This document shows, piece after piece, positions 34,100 to 42,262 of a stretch of 64,000 nucleotides of DNA (within the stretch, counting starts at the first letter, position 1; every line of letters begins with the position of its first letter). The notes beneath the pieces are model-generated. The model had not been told where the DNA came from and did no database searches. It saw only the letters and a program-made list of their open reading frames with translations. The DNA is from Bacteroidia bacterium. Its GTDB lineage: Bacteria > Bacteroidota > Bacteroidia > SpSt-205. The stretch spans positions 30,518 to 94,517 of the forward strand of contig JAOAHZ010000011.1 in NCBI GenBank assembly GCA_026414975.1, in the 5' to 3' direction. The translations under genes were made by a program, and so were the position numbers.

Positions 34100-35464
34100 C
34101 TAACTGCGCAGAGCGACTACTGATTCGCCGAAGTCATATACCTTGCCTTTGCCGGCTGCTAAGAGTATGCTACTGCCTATGGCTGAACGGTACCCACCCG
34201 CACAGTGCACAGCTATGGGCTTGCCCGTGGGCAGCTCATCCAGGCGCTCTCGTAGGTCAGTTAAGCGAATACGGATCGAATCTCTCACAAGGGGCTCATC
34301 TTCGTCTGGGTCCCTCACATCCACCACGATGTAACCATTAGGATCAGCTTTGAGCGATAGAGCTTCTTTTTTGGATAAAAGCTCGGGTCCAGCCTCGTCG
34401 CTGTATTGGACACCGATGAAGACCCCCTTCAGATTGAGTTCATAACCGATAGCTAGAACCTGCTCCATGGCCGATTCATAGGCAAGCTGAGAGCCTACAA
34501 TGAGGTAGTAAGGCTCCTTAGGCGACACAATGGAGCCGAGCCAAGTACCGAAGCTCTTGCCCAAAGGTATGTTAATCGAACCTCTCAAATGGCCCTGACG
34601 AAAGAGGTCAGCGGGACGGGCATCTATTAGGAGGACTTGACGGTCTATTTGGGCTGCGGCTTCAGCAGTCAGCGAACCTAATACATTCACCCCATTGAGA
34701 GCTTCTTGATAACTTGTTGGTCCTCGGCGGTTAAGCTCCACACTGTGAGAAAAGTACTTAGGAACATGGGGTTGTCCTGTCGTGAGAGCTTCAATAAATG
34801 TTTGTTCATCGACTTGATGAGCCATCATCACAGCCCAGTTATCCATTCGTTCTACACCGATGGAACTGGAGTTGAATGATTTGAGAGCCTTTCCACACAA
34901 GGTACCAGCCCCATGAGCAGGATAAACAAGCGTAGCAGGCTGAAGCAGCTGAAACATCCGGCGCAAGCTGTGATACATGTCACGAGCCTGATCTTCCCGC
35001 TGCTTTTGGATATGGCCGACCTCAGCTCGGAGATCAGCTCGCCCTACGTCCCCGATGAAGAGCCAATCCCCTGTAAAGGCAGCATACTCTCGACCCTGTT
35101 CATCGTATAAGACATAGGTGATGCTATCCGGCGAATGGCCAGGTGTCAGATAGGCTTTTAGGGTTACTTTCCCCACGCGAATCTCATCTCCATCTTTGAG
35201 ACCCTTGTAAGGCACAGCAAGGCCAATAAGCTCACTGGCATAGACCTGGGCTCCCGTCTGCCGAGCAATGGCCCAATAGCTGCTCACAAAGTCTGCATGG
35301 GGATGGGTCAGACAAGATGCTACAACCCGAGCACCTGTTGCCTTCGCCAGCTCCAGATAAGGTCTATCGTCCCGTCCCGGGTCAATCACCGCCATTTCGC
35401 CCTCACTAATAATGGCATAGCCATACTGGGCGAGCGGCTCGTAAAAGAACTGCTTGACTATCAT
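34100..35464 (-). CDS. CstB-like persulfide dioxygenase/sulfurtransferase
   Basis: 454-residue fusion in the order metallo-beta-lactamase domain (1-~225), inactive rhodanese (~270-350), active rhodanese (~365-454). The iron-binding motif is THPHADF, with further ligands in LTPGHSPDS, FTGDWLF and YPAHGAG, as in non-haem persulfide dioxygenases. The middle rhodanese has VGSQLAYE where a catalytic Cys loop would be, so it is a pseudo-domain. The last has the active loop CAGGYRSA. This architecture matches CstB of Staphylococcus, which oxidises persulfides and makes thiosulfate. Two more rhodanese genes lie directly upstream on the same strand. Bacillithiol persulfide would be a plausible substrate, since bshA is in the window (inference). 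Confidence 0.88.
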   Translation of the reverse strand: MIVKQFFYEPLAQYGYAIISEGEMAVIDPGRDDRPYLELAKATGARVVASCLTHPHADFVSSYWAIARQTGAQVYASELIGLAVPYKGLKDGDEIRVGKVTLKAYLTPGHSPDSITYVLYDEQGREYAAFTGDWLFIGDVGRADLRAEVGHIQKQREDQARDMYHSLRRMFQLLQPATLVYPAHGAGTLCGKALKSFNSSSIGVERMDNWAVMMAHQVDEQTFIEALTTGQPHVPKYFSHSVELNRRGPTSYQEALNGVNVLGSLTAEAAAQIDRQVLLIDARPADLFRQGHLRGSINIPLGKSFGTWLGSIVSPKEPYYLIVGSQLAYESAMEQVLAIGYELNLKGVFIGVQYSDEAGPELLSKKEALSLKADPNGYIVVDVRDPDEDEPLVRDSIRIRLTDLRERLDELPTGKPIAVHCAGGYRSAIGSSILLAAGKGKVYDFGESVVALRS

Positions 35465-35469
35465 ACGGA

Positions 35470-35781
35470 TTAGCCTTTTTCGTACTCAAATCCAGCCTGA
35501 ATTAGGTCCCCTATACCACCTGCGTTGAATGCCTCAAACCCCTTTGATCGCATGAGACCCGCTGCGGCTTGGCTTCGCCCGCCTGAGGCACAAAAGACAA
35601 TGTAGGTTTTGCTTTTGTCTAAACCTTCCACATAGCGGTCGAAGCCGCTGTAAAAGTCCGCATTCTGGGACCCCTTTATACGAATCTGGCGATGTTCGCC
35701 CGGGGTGCGGACATCTAATAACACGATCTGATGAGGTCGTGTTTTGTACTTCTCCAAAGCTTCGCTTGCCGTGATTCGCAT
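35470..35781 (-). CDS. Single-domain rhodanese (cytoplasmic)
   Basis: 103-residue sulfurtransferase. It has the rhodanese signatures VLLDVRTPGEHRQIRIKGSQN and the active-site loop CASGGRSQAA with the persulfide-carrying Cys. No signal peptide. It ends like the adjacent lipoprotein rhodanese (FNAGGIGDLIQAGF versus YNLGGYRDLVQAGF), so the two are tandem paralogues with different locations. It lies 5 bp upstream of the CstB-like gene, very likely the same transcript. Confidence 0.9.
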   Translation of the reverse strand: MRITASEALEKYKTRPHQIVLLDVRTPGEHRQIRIKGSQNADFYSGFDRYVEGLDKSKTYIVFCASGGRSQAAAGLMRSKGFEAFNAGGIGDLIQAGFEYEKG

Positions 35782-35800
35782 AGTATTGTCGGTTGGATTT

Positions 35801-36214
35801 TTATTCTTTTGGAAAACCGGCTTGAACTAAATCTCGGTATCCCCCAAGATTATATGCTCTGAATCCATGCTTTCGCATGATCTCCATCGCCATACCGCTG
35901 CGACGACCCGAAGCACAGTGCAGGTAGTACTCCTTATCCTTGGGGAGCTTCTGGATAGCCTTCTCAAAGTCGTCGTATAAGTTCAAGTTTTGAGCACCTT
36001 TTATGTGTCCACCTTGATACTCATCGGGGGTCCTTACATCCAAGATAACGACTTGGTCTGGATTTTCTTTCCAGCGCTTATAGGCTTCGGCAGCGGTGAG
36101 CGTGCGAGACTCTTGTGGGTAAGACGACGACATCTCGTGCGTTGAACGAGAGGGATTCTGGCCGCAGGCCAGCATAAAAATGACAGATGATGCTATTGCA
36201 ACCTTAGGTATCAT
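35801..36214 (-). CDS. Rhodanese lipoprotein
   Basis: 137 residues from ATG 36214, which gives MIPKVAIASSVIFMLAC with lipobox MLAC (Cys 17). A longer start at 36265 would bury this signal. The rhodanese domain has VVILDVRTPDEYQGGHIKGAQN and the active loop CASGRRSG. It should sit in the periplasm anchored to a membrane. It is the first gene of the three-gene sulfur cluster (rhodanese lipoprotein, rhodanese, CstB-like). Confidence 0.88.
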   Translation of the reverse strand: MIPKVAIASSVIFMLACGQNPSRSTHEMSSSYPQESRTLTAAEAYKRWKENPDQVVILDVRTPDEYQGGHIKGAQNLNLYDDFEKAIQKLPKDKEYYLHCASGRRSGMAMEIMRKHGFRAYNLGGYRDLVQAGFPKE

Positions 36215-36295
36215 ACTGATGATCAAAACAAAAAAAAGGCTTCCAAAGTTCCAGACGCCTGCCAACGTCTCCAGGCTCGGAGAAAGCCAGTGGAG

Positions 36296-37582
36296 TCAAA
36301 GTAGGAGGCGCTCCGGCTCTTCTAAAAGCTGCTTGAGAGTCTGTAGGAACTGAGCTCCTGTGGCCCCGTCCACTACCCGATGATCGCAAGAAAGGGTGAG
36401 CCGCATGCGACGCTCCACCATCACTTGACCTTCTTCTTTCACAACAGGAGTAGGCTGGATAGCTCCCACAGCCAAGATAGCGGCCTCAGGAGGATTGATA
36501 ACGGCTGTAAACTCTTCTATCCCAAACATGCCAAGGTTAGACACGCTAAACGTGCTGCCCGTGTACTCCTCAGGGGCCAGCTTGCGTTGTCTCGCTTTCT
36601 CAGCGAGAACTTGGGTTTCCTGAGCAATCTCAGCTAACCCCTTTCGGTCAGCGTGGCGCAAAACAGGAACAATAAGCCCTTCCTCTATAGCCACAGCAAA
36701 ACCAATATGAATATCATGATAAATCCGAATAGCCTCTCCTACCCAAGAGGCATTTAGAAGGGGATGACGACGCAAGGCGAGAGAGCAGGCCTTGAGGATG
36801 AAATCGTTGAAAGAAATTTTTATGCCGGCGAGTTGGCTGAGGTGAGAGCGCCACTGAGCGATTTTTTCCATAGAGACCGAGATGGTCAGGTAAAAATGAG
36901 GAGCTTCCTGCATGCTGGTGGTAAGGCGTCGAGCTATGGTCTTGCGCATTTGGGTGAGAGGCCGGTCGGTGTAAGCTCCCTCCGGAGCGGAGGGAAGTTC
37001 CTTGCGCACAGCCTGAGTTAGGTGGGCCTCAACATCTCGCCGAATAATCCGTCCCCCCTCACCTGTACCTGTGATTTCCCGTAGATCAATGCCTTTTTCT
37101 CGGGCAATAGCTCGGGCTAAAGGAGAGGCTTTGAGACGATCTCCATCCGTAGGGGGGGGAGAAACACTCTTGAGGCTTCTACCTTGTGAAGAAGGAGAAA
37201 CCGTACTGGCCCAAGAAGTAACTGAAGGCTGAGCAACTGTTTGCTTCTCGCCTACAACAGCTGAAACCTCCTGCTTTGTATGATCGGGTTTATCTTTACC
37301 CTCCTCACCGGGCTTTTTTCCTACAAGGGCGGAAATATCCTCCCCAGCTTTACCAATAATAGCGATGATTTGACCGATTGGAACGGGCTGCCCCTCCGGT
37401 ACACCAATGTGAAGAAGTACGCCGCCTACTGGAGCCTCAAACTCCATCGTAGCTTTATCCGTCTCAATCTCGGCTAAAAGGTCTCCAGGCTTGACCGAGT
37501 CGCCTACCTTCTTGTGCCAGCGAGCGATAACACCTTCTGTCATCGTATCGCTGAGTCGCGGCATTTCTATCACCTCTGCCAT
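36296..37582 (-). CDS. pdhC: Pyruvate dehydrogenase complex E2, dihydrolipoamide acetyltransferase
   Basis: 428 residues: one lipoyl domain (lipoyl Lys ~43 in EIETDKATMEFEAP), a Pro/Ser/Lys linker, a peripheral subunit-binding domain (~150-190; SPLARAIAREKGIDLREITGTG) and the catalytic acyltransferase domain ending in SCDHRVVDGATGAQ (His 401, Asp 405). The RLSDTMTEGVIARWHKKVGD start is characteristic of PDH E2 in Bacteroidota and mitochondria. E1 and E3 genes are not adjacent. It starts 2 bp after the indoleamine-dioxygenase stop. Confidence 0.9.
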   Translation of the reverse strand: MAEVIEMPRLSDTMTEGVIARWHKKVGDSVKPGDLLAEIETDKATMEFEAPVGGVLLHIGVPEGQPVPIGQIIAIIGKAGEDISALVGKKPGEEGKDKPDHTKQEVSAVVGEKQTVAQPSVTSWASTVSPSSQGRSLKSVSPPPTDGDRLKASPLARAIAREKGIDLREITGTGEGGRIIRRDVEAHLTQAVRKELPSAPEGAYTDRPLTQMRKTIARRLTTSMQEAPHFYLTISVSMEKIAQWRSHLSQLAGIKISFNDFILKACSLALRRHPLLNASWVGEAIRIYHDIHIGFAVAIEEGLIVPVLRHADRKGLAEIAQETQVLAEKARQRKLAPEEYTGSTFSVSNLGMFGIEEFTAVINPPEAAILAVGAIQPTPVVKEEGQVMVERRMRLTLSCDHRVVDGATGAQFLQTLKQLLEEPERLLL

Positions 37583-37584
37583 GC

Positions 37585-38736
37585 TTACGCGAATTTATGG
37601 GCTCGGGTCTCGTCTCGGTGCTTGGCTAAGTACGGCATGAAAGGTGTCCCTCCCGTGCCCACAGCCGTCGGATTCGCTGCGCTAAGCTGATGCTGACGGG
37701 CGATATATTGGGCTGCGTATTCTAAATGCTTGGTACGAAACTTCTCTATCCAAGTAAGAGTCGTGTTGTATAAGTCCTTCAAAGTGGGAGCCTGAGCAAA
37801 AAAATCCCGCTTGATACAAGCCGCTTCTATGTCTAAGACAAATTGCCTATGCGCAGGAGGCATGTAGTCAAGCATTTCTCTCAAATAGGCTCGTAAAGGA
37901 TCATCGGCGTGTTGAATGCCCAACGCAGCATCTAAGGATGGAATAATAGAGCTTTGGGCGCCCGTCTCACCCCTGAACTGCTGAGGACGCCCTTCGTAAG
38001 CTGTCACCCCCTCGTAATAAACCCCTTCTGGCAGAGAGGGATTATTTTTCCAACCATGGATATAGGGACGCACCCGATGGTAATAGATGTAAGGATCGCA
38101 GCTTTCAGGCATACGCAAGAGGATACGGTAAATAGACTCTAAGCCCTGAACTATCGCAACGAGAGCAGCCTCAGCCGACTTTGTGTCATCATGTTGAACC
38201 GCCTCCACGAGAGTAGGAAGCACCCGCAGAATGGGAGCAGCAGCCGCTTCTATGGCGACATGAATGAGAATAAACCATTCCTCATCTAAGCCCCCCAAAA
38301 AGTTTTGCAAAAGGGCAATATTATCTAACTCTATCGGTCCTTGCTTGTCTAAGCGGTACCAGTTATCTAAGGCATAAGATGCGTAGGAAAGAACAGGGGG
38401 TCGACCCAAATGTTGGGCTACGACAAACCAAGGGAGGGCGATAGAAGCCGGAAGGGTATCACTAGGAGAGCTCTCACCCCATACCCAAGCATGACCTAAA
38501 TAAGATAAAGCTTGCATAGCACGGCGCCACTGAGCCTCCGTCTCCAAGTAAGGGGTCGGGTCCAGGAGCGGTATCTGTTTGAGAAAATGTCTGACGCGCC
38601 CCGAAACGAGCAGCTTAGGTAAAGCGTAGGCGTATTCATCCCAAACACTGAGGGCCGGGGGCAGCTCCCGAAGAGGGTCCCATGGCGGAAGGAATCCCCG
38701 TTCTGCATCTACCTCATAATAAGATAAAGGCTGCAT
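37585..38736 (-). CDS. Indoleamine 2,3-dioxygenase family protein
   Basis: 383-residue haem protein of the IDO family, which opens the indole ring of tryptophan to N-formylkynurenine. Visible signatures are RVRPYIHGWKN, GRPQQFRGETGAQSSIIPSLDAALGIQH (substrate and haem pocket Phe/Arg), RTKHLEYAAQYI (candidate proximal haem His) and VGTGGTPFMPYLAKHRDET near the end. Bacteria more often use the unrelated TDO. No other kynurenine-pathway gene is in the window. It is directly upstream of pdhC (2 bp) and divergent from the flippase gene, with a TAAGTTTG box 4 nt before its ATG. Confidence 0.88.
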   Translation of the reverse strand: MQPLSYYEVDAERGFLPPWDPLRELPPALSVWDEYAYALPKLLVSGRVRHFLKQIPLLDPTPYLETEAQWRRAMQALSYLGHAWVWGESSPSDTLPASIALPWFVVAQHLGRPPVLSYASYALDNWYRLDKQGPIELDNIALLQNFLGGLDEEWFILIHVAIEAAAAPILRVLPTLVEAVQHDDTKSAEAALVAIVQGLESIYRILLRMPESCDPYIYYHRVRPYIHGWKNNPSLPEGVYYEGVTAYEGRPQQFRGETGAQSSIIPSLDAALGIQHADDPLRAYLREMLDYMPPAHRQFVLDIEAACIKRDFFAQAPTLKDLYNTTLTWIEKFRTKHLEYAAQYIARQHQLSAANPTAVGTGGTPFMPYLAKHRDETRAHKFA

Positions 38737-38740
38737 CGGG

Positions 38741-38748
38741 CAAACTTA
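38741..38748 (-). promoter_or_regulatory. TAnnTTTG -7 box of the indoleamine-dioxygenase gene
   Basis: TAAGTTTG on the minus strand, 4 nt before ATG 38736. It touches the proposed ATG of the divergent flippase gene (38748), so the two genes have only 11 bp between them. Confidence 0.55.
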
Positions 38749-40307
38749 TGCATTTTCGGAGGGTGAAGCATAGAGAAGTAACCCTTGGAGCTCTTTGGAA
38801 CGTCATGGGCTATCTCATCGGGGGCATTATGGCTCTTCTGTACCCCACCCTATTTCTCAAATGGCTGGGACGAAGCCAGTACGGAATAGTGAGCTACCTC
38901 GCCTTTTTCGTCAGTCAATCCTACCTCTTGAACCTTGGCTTAGGCGAAGCTTTGGCTCAGTATCTCACAGCAGCCACTTCTCAAGGTAAACTCAACGAAG
39001 GGATAGCCGCCGTTCGGGCGGCGTTGGCTGGATTGTGGAGCATAAATGGAGCTATGATTGGTATATGGTTATACAGGGGAGTAGAAAGTCTCGGTAACCT
39101 CCTTGATTTGGGGCAAGCTGAGCTGCAGCTTCTCTCATCAGTTCGCTTTTGGGTGCCAGGGGCCTTGTGGGGTATTCAAACTGGTATGCTCTTAGGGTGG
39201 GTACCCATTGCTCTGGGACGCTTTCGCTGGGCCGCTTTCCATAGCTTCCTACAATCCTTTTGGCAAGCGGTTTTTCCGGTGACGGTCATGCTTTTTTCCT
39301 CAACTCAAACCCCGACCTTGGCTCTGAAAAGCATCCTTTTGGGATACTTCGGCTATGGAGCGACGATCTGGATTCTGGTTTGGCGCACTCTGGGCATAAT
39401 ACCTCTCCCAGGTAATATATACCTTCTCAAACCGTTGCTAAAAAAAGGCCTGTGGACGGGCCTTCAGTCTCTTCTAAGCCTTCCTTACACTCTCTTAGAG
39501 CGAACCTTAGTCGGGCGCTGGGTATCCTTGCAGTTTTTAGGGTTTTATTCGGCGACTCACTTTTTATCCTCTAAGCTTACAGCCGTGATTATAAAGGGCT
39601 CTGAGTCTCTCTTCCCCACATTTGGCTCAGTAATAGATAGCCCCGTGCGTCAGCAGCTGCGACTCAGTCAAGCGACTTGGTTTCTATGTTGGAGCTCAGG
39701 CGTCTTAAGCCTGTGGGGATGGGCTGGATTAGTGCTGATCGCCCCCCTTTTACCTATTCAACTCGGTTCAGCGGAGCGTTTCACCTTGGCAGCGGCTATG
39801 GGCTCGTTCCTATCTTTTCTCCCTGTTATACCCCTTTCTACATTTCATCAGAGTCAGGGAGCTTTCCGTCTGCTTTTCTGGATAAATACCATCGTAATGA
39901 TCTTTCAGCTAATGATTACGCCTATCTTTGTTTCACTGCGGCTCTTTTTCCTCCCAAGTTTAGCTGGACATTTATTTTGGATGACGATCTACACTGTAGG
40001 ACTGCTAAGTCAGAAACGAAGTGCACAGGTATTTTGGCGTGCTTGGGTGATTCCTACCTACGGGCGTGTGATCATGATGTGGGGCATCAGTGCTCTGGCC
40101 TATATCTCCTTGCCCCTGTATGTACGCGCCAGCCTCGCTTCGCTCACCACAGGAGCTATCTTGTTTCTAAATGGATGGGTCTTTTTGATCACTGAACTGA
40201 TGGGAGCGAGAGGGCTCAGGAAACGCACGTTGCTCAAGCAGCTAATACAAACAACGATAGGATTAGCTCAGAGCAGTTGGCGGCGCCTCTTTCGTCCAAA
40301 GCGGTAG
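38748..40307 (+). CDS. Polytopic membrane protein, Wzx-like polysaccharide flippase
   Basis: About 519 residues with some 12 hydrophobic helices. The N-terminal LWNVMGYLIGGIMALLYPTLFLKWLGRSQYGIVSYLAFF matches the first helices of MOP-superfamily oligosaccharide flippases, which move lipid-linked sugars across the inner membrane. I chose ATG 38748 because it follows the promoter region of the divergent dioxygenase gene; an in-frame start at 38682 would add 22 residues coded opposite that gene. No glycosyltransferase cluster surrounds it. The 3' end overlaps the convergent gene by 45 bp. Confidence 0.82.
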   Translation: MHFRRVKHREVTLGALWNVMGYLIGGIMALLYPTLFLKWLGRSQYGIVSYLAFFVSQSYLLNLGLGEALAQYLTAATSQGKLNEGIAAVRAALAGLWSINGAMIGIWLYRGVESLGNLLDLGQAELQLLSSVRFWVPGALWGIQTGMLLGWVPIALGRFRWAAFHSFLQSFWQAVFPVTVMLFSSTQTPTLALKSILLGYFGYGATIWILVWRTLGIIPLPGNIYLLKPLLKKGLWTGLQSLLSLPYTLLERTLVGRWVSLQFLGFYSATHFLSSKLTAVIIKGSESLFPTFGSVIDSPVRQQLRLSQATWFLCWSSGVLSLWGWAGLVLIAPLLPIQLGSAERFTLAAAMGSFLSFLPVIPLSTFHQSQGAFRLLFWINTIVMIFQLMITPIFVSLRLFFLPSLAGHLFWMTIYTVGLLSQKRSAQVFWRAWVIPTYGRVIMMWGISALAYISLPLYVRASLASLTTGAILFLNGWVFLITELMGARGLRKRTLLKQLIQTTIGLAQSSWRRLFRPKR

Positions 40308-40931
40308 GTTTCTCTTGATGATGGGTAACAAGGTTTCTTCTATAGGTACGACCCAAGGGCTCTCCACAGCCAGCGTGTAAGGTACAGGCAGACTTGAATA
40401 GTCTCTCAAGAGGTTCTCTCGCACCCGAATAAAGCCCATGGCAAAGAGGTTGAAAGGATACTCTCGCAGAAAGCAGAGCCTTATCGCCACTTGTTGATCT
40501 TCGGCATCATAGAGGCGACGCAGTTCGTACAGATATACCCGGACTTTATCCTCCGCCCCACGCCGCAGGAAAAGATAGCCCTCATCCCGATAAAGGGGTA
40601 CAACACCCACTACATGCACCGAAAGGTTTTGAGCGATGGTCTCATACAGCGTCTTGCCCTCTTCTATGGCTGCTTGTAGGCGAGGCACAGAGAAAGTGAT
40701 GATGTCCTCCAAGGTGGATAAGTAAGGCGAAGGCTCAGAAGGGGCCTGACGAACCTCCTCAGCCAGTCTCACCATCTCTGCATATGCCGCTATCATATCG
40801 CTCAGCGGGGGGTAAATCCGTTGAGCTAAAAACGATTGGCTGACCCTCTTCAAGTAGGCTAATAAACGATACTGCTGGTATTCAGCATCAAACAGACCCT
40901 CTAAAAACCACCCTGGACGCAGTCTTTCCAT
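40263..40931 (-). CDS. Conserved Bacteroidota protein of unknown function
   Basis: 222 residues, soluble, alpha/beta. The start MERLRPGWFLEGLFDAEYQQYRLLAYL and the segment YPPLSDMIAAYAEMV, LEDIITFSVPRLQAAIEEGKTLYE, VGVVPLYRDEGYLFLRR recall a protein conserved across Bacteroidota that I cannot name. No catalytic motif or signal peptide is seen. It lies 6 bp after the IscA-like gene on the same strand and is probably co-transcribed with it. Confidence 0.7.
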   Translation of the reverse strand: MERLRPGWFLEGLFDAEYQQYRLLAYLKRVSQSFLAQRIYPPLSDMIAAYAEMVRLAEEVRQAPSEPSPYLSTLEDIITFSVPRLQAAIEEGKTLYETIAQNLSVHVVGVVPLYRDEGYLFLRRGAEDKVRVYLYELRRLYDAEDQQVAIRLCFLREYPFNLFAMGFIRVRENLLRDYSSLPVPYTLAVESPWVVPIEETLLPIIKRNLPLWTKEAPPTALS

Positions 40932-40937
40932 AGAGGC

Positions 40938-41261
40938 CTAAACTGCAAAGCTTGTACCACAAGCGCAGGTGCGCGTAGCATTAGGATTGATGAAATGAAA
41001 CCCTTTTCCTTGCAAACCATCCGTGTAATCTAACTGGGTACCGGCTAAGTAGAGTAGGCTTTTCTTGGGAACCACCAGCTCAATACCCTCAGAGAAGAAG
41101 GTAAGTTCCCCCTCCCGAATATCCTCGGCGAAAGCCAGATCGTAAGTCAACCCCGAGCATCCGCCCGCTTTTACCTCTATACGCAGACGAAGGTAAGGAT
41201 GCCCTTCCTCTTGGCAGATTTGACGAATGCGTCCCGCAGCACGTGGGGTTATCGCAAGCAT
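40938..41261 (-). CDS. A-type iron-sulfur carrier (IscA/HesB family)
   Basis: 107 residues from ATG 41261. The start is supported by a TATATTTG box 4 nt upstream; 41276 would extend into that box. The three conserved cysteines are present: VKAGGCSGLTYDL and the closing CACGTSF. Members carry or insert Fe-S clusters. No isc or suf genes are adjacent. Confidence 0.92.
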   Translation of the reverse strand: MLAITPRAAGRIRQICQEEGHPYLRLRIEVKAGGCSGLTYDLAFAEDIREGELTFFSEGIELVVPKKSLLYLAGTQLDYTDGLQGKGFHFINPNATRTCACGTSFAV

Positions 41262-41265
41262 GTCC

Positions 41266-41273
41266 CAAATATA
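41266..41273 (-). promoter_or_regulatory. TAnnTTTG -7 box of the IscA-like gene
   Basis: TATATTTG on the minus strand, 4 nt (GGAC) before the ATG at 41261. It likely drives the IscA-like gene and the unknown gene downstream. Confidence 0.6.
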
Positions 41274-41476
41274 CAAAAAAATCCAGATGGCTCGTTAGGC
41301 TATTCTTCTCATCACCTGAAACCCAGAGAACTACACCCGATCCTTCGGCTCTGTTACCATGGCTCCAGTGCATGGACCATCCTTTACCTAGGACTTGATG
41401 GAAATAAACCCTATTCACACCTGCGTCTCTCAGCAAAGGTTTGTCGCTGGTAGGTGCATGTCTTCAGTAGGGGTCA

Positions 41477-42262
41477 TTAGGGCGTCATGAGACCATGATA
41501 TTCACCTGTGAGAGTAAGTTCGGTAGGACCTATCAACCAGAAGGTGTCTGAAGAACGACGCTGCACAATAAGGCGCCCGCCCCGAGTTTGAATAAAAGTT
41601 TCCGAAGCGGCTTGAATCGCAGCAAGGGCGATACAAGCTGTACCACAACTCAAGGTTTCTGCCTCTACCCCTCGTTCATAGGTACGTAGCGCCCAGCTAC
41701 CATCTTCCTGGGAAGCAAAAAAACTTACATTCACTCCCTCGGGATCGTACTTCCGTTCCCAACGCAGCGGAGGAGCTATCTCGTTGATAGGCAAGGTCTC
41801 CAGCTCCTCAGCAGACTTCTCTATCATTAGGTGAGGCGAACCTGTGTGGACAAACCATGCGTTCTCTGAGACTAAACGGGGCGGCTGATGTAGAGTCAAT
41901 TGGACGGCTATGAGAGGAGGCGAAACCTGAAGTACATACGCTTCATGAGCTCCATCTGAAGCTAAGAATACCATGCCCTTCACCCCCCACCTTTGATACG
42001 CCAAATACGCTGCCGCCCGAGCCCCATTCCCACAGAAAGTGCCGGGTCGTCCGTCAGCATTCCAATAACCTAATCGGAATATACCCGTACGATGGGATGA
42101 TACCAGAGACAAGGCCTCTAAGTGAATCATCCCATCCGCCCCTATACCGAAATGTCTATCACAAATGAGACGCCTTTGAGCCTCCGAGAGCTCCGTCGGA
42201 GAATGCTCTAAAGCAACAAAGTCATTTCCTGTCGCCTGAAACTTCTGAAAGCGTAGGGTCAC
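41477..42262 (-). CDS. dapF: Diaminopimelate epimerase
   Basis: Converts LL- to meso-diaminopimelate for lysine and peptidoglycan. About 261 residues from GTG 42262 (MTLRFQKFQATGNDF, the typical start); an upstream start at 42307 adds 15 unlikely residues. The catalytic cysteine pair is in TFCGNGARA and LSCGTACIAL. It overlaps the mscS end by 41 bp. It supplies the residue that the DNPR-type MurE at 1.2-2.7 kb adds. Confidence 0.94.
   Translation of the reverse strand: MTLRFQKFQATGNDFVALEHSPTELSEAQRRLICDRHFGIGADGMIHLEALSLVSSHRTGIFRLGYWNADGRPGTFCGNGARAAAYLAYQRWGVKGMVFLASDGAHEAYVLQVSPPLIAVQLTLHQPPRLVSENAWFVHTGSPHLMIEKSAEELETLPINEIAPPLRWERKYDPEGVNVSFFASQEDGSWALRTYERGVEAETLSCGTACIALAAIQAASETFIQTRGGRLIVQRRSSDTFWLIGPTELTLTGEYHGLMTP

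Noticed and set aside
41199..41453. Open frame over the IscA-like promoter region, plus strand
   Set aside because: It covers the promoter box and start of the IscA-like gene in antisense; no similarity to anything I know.
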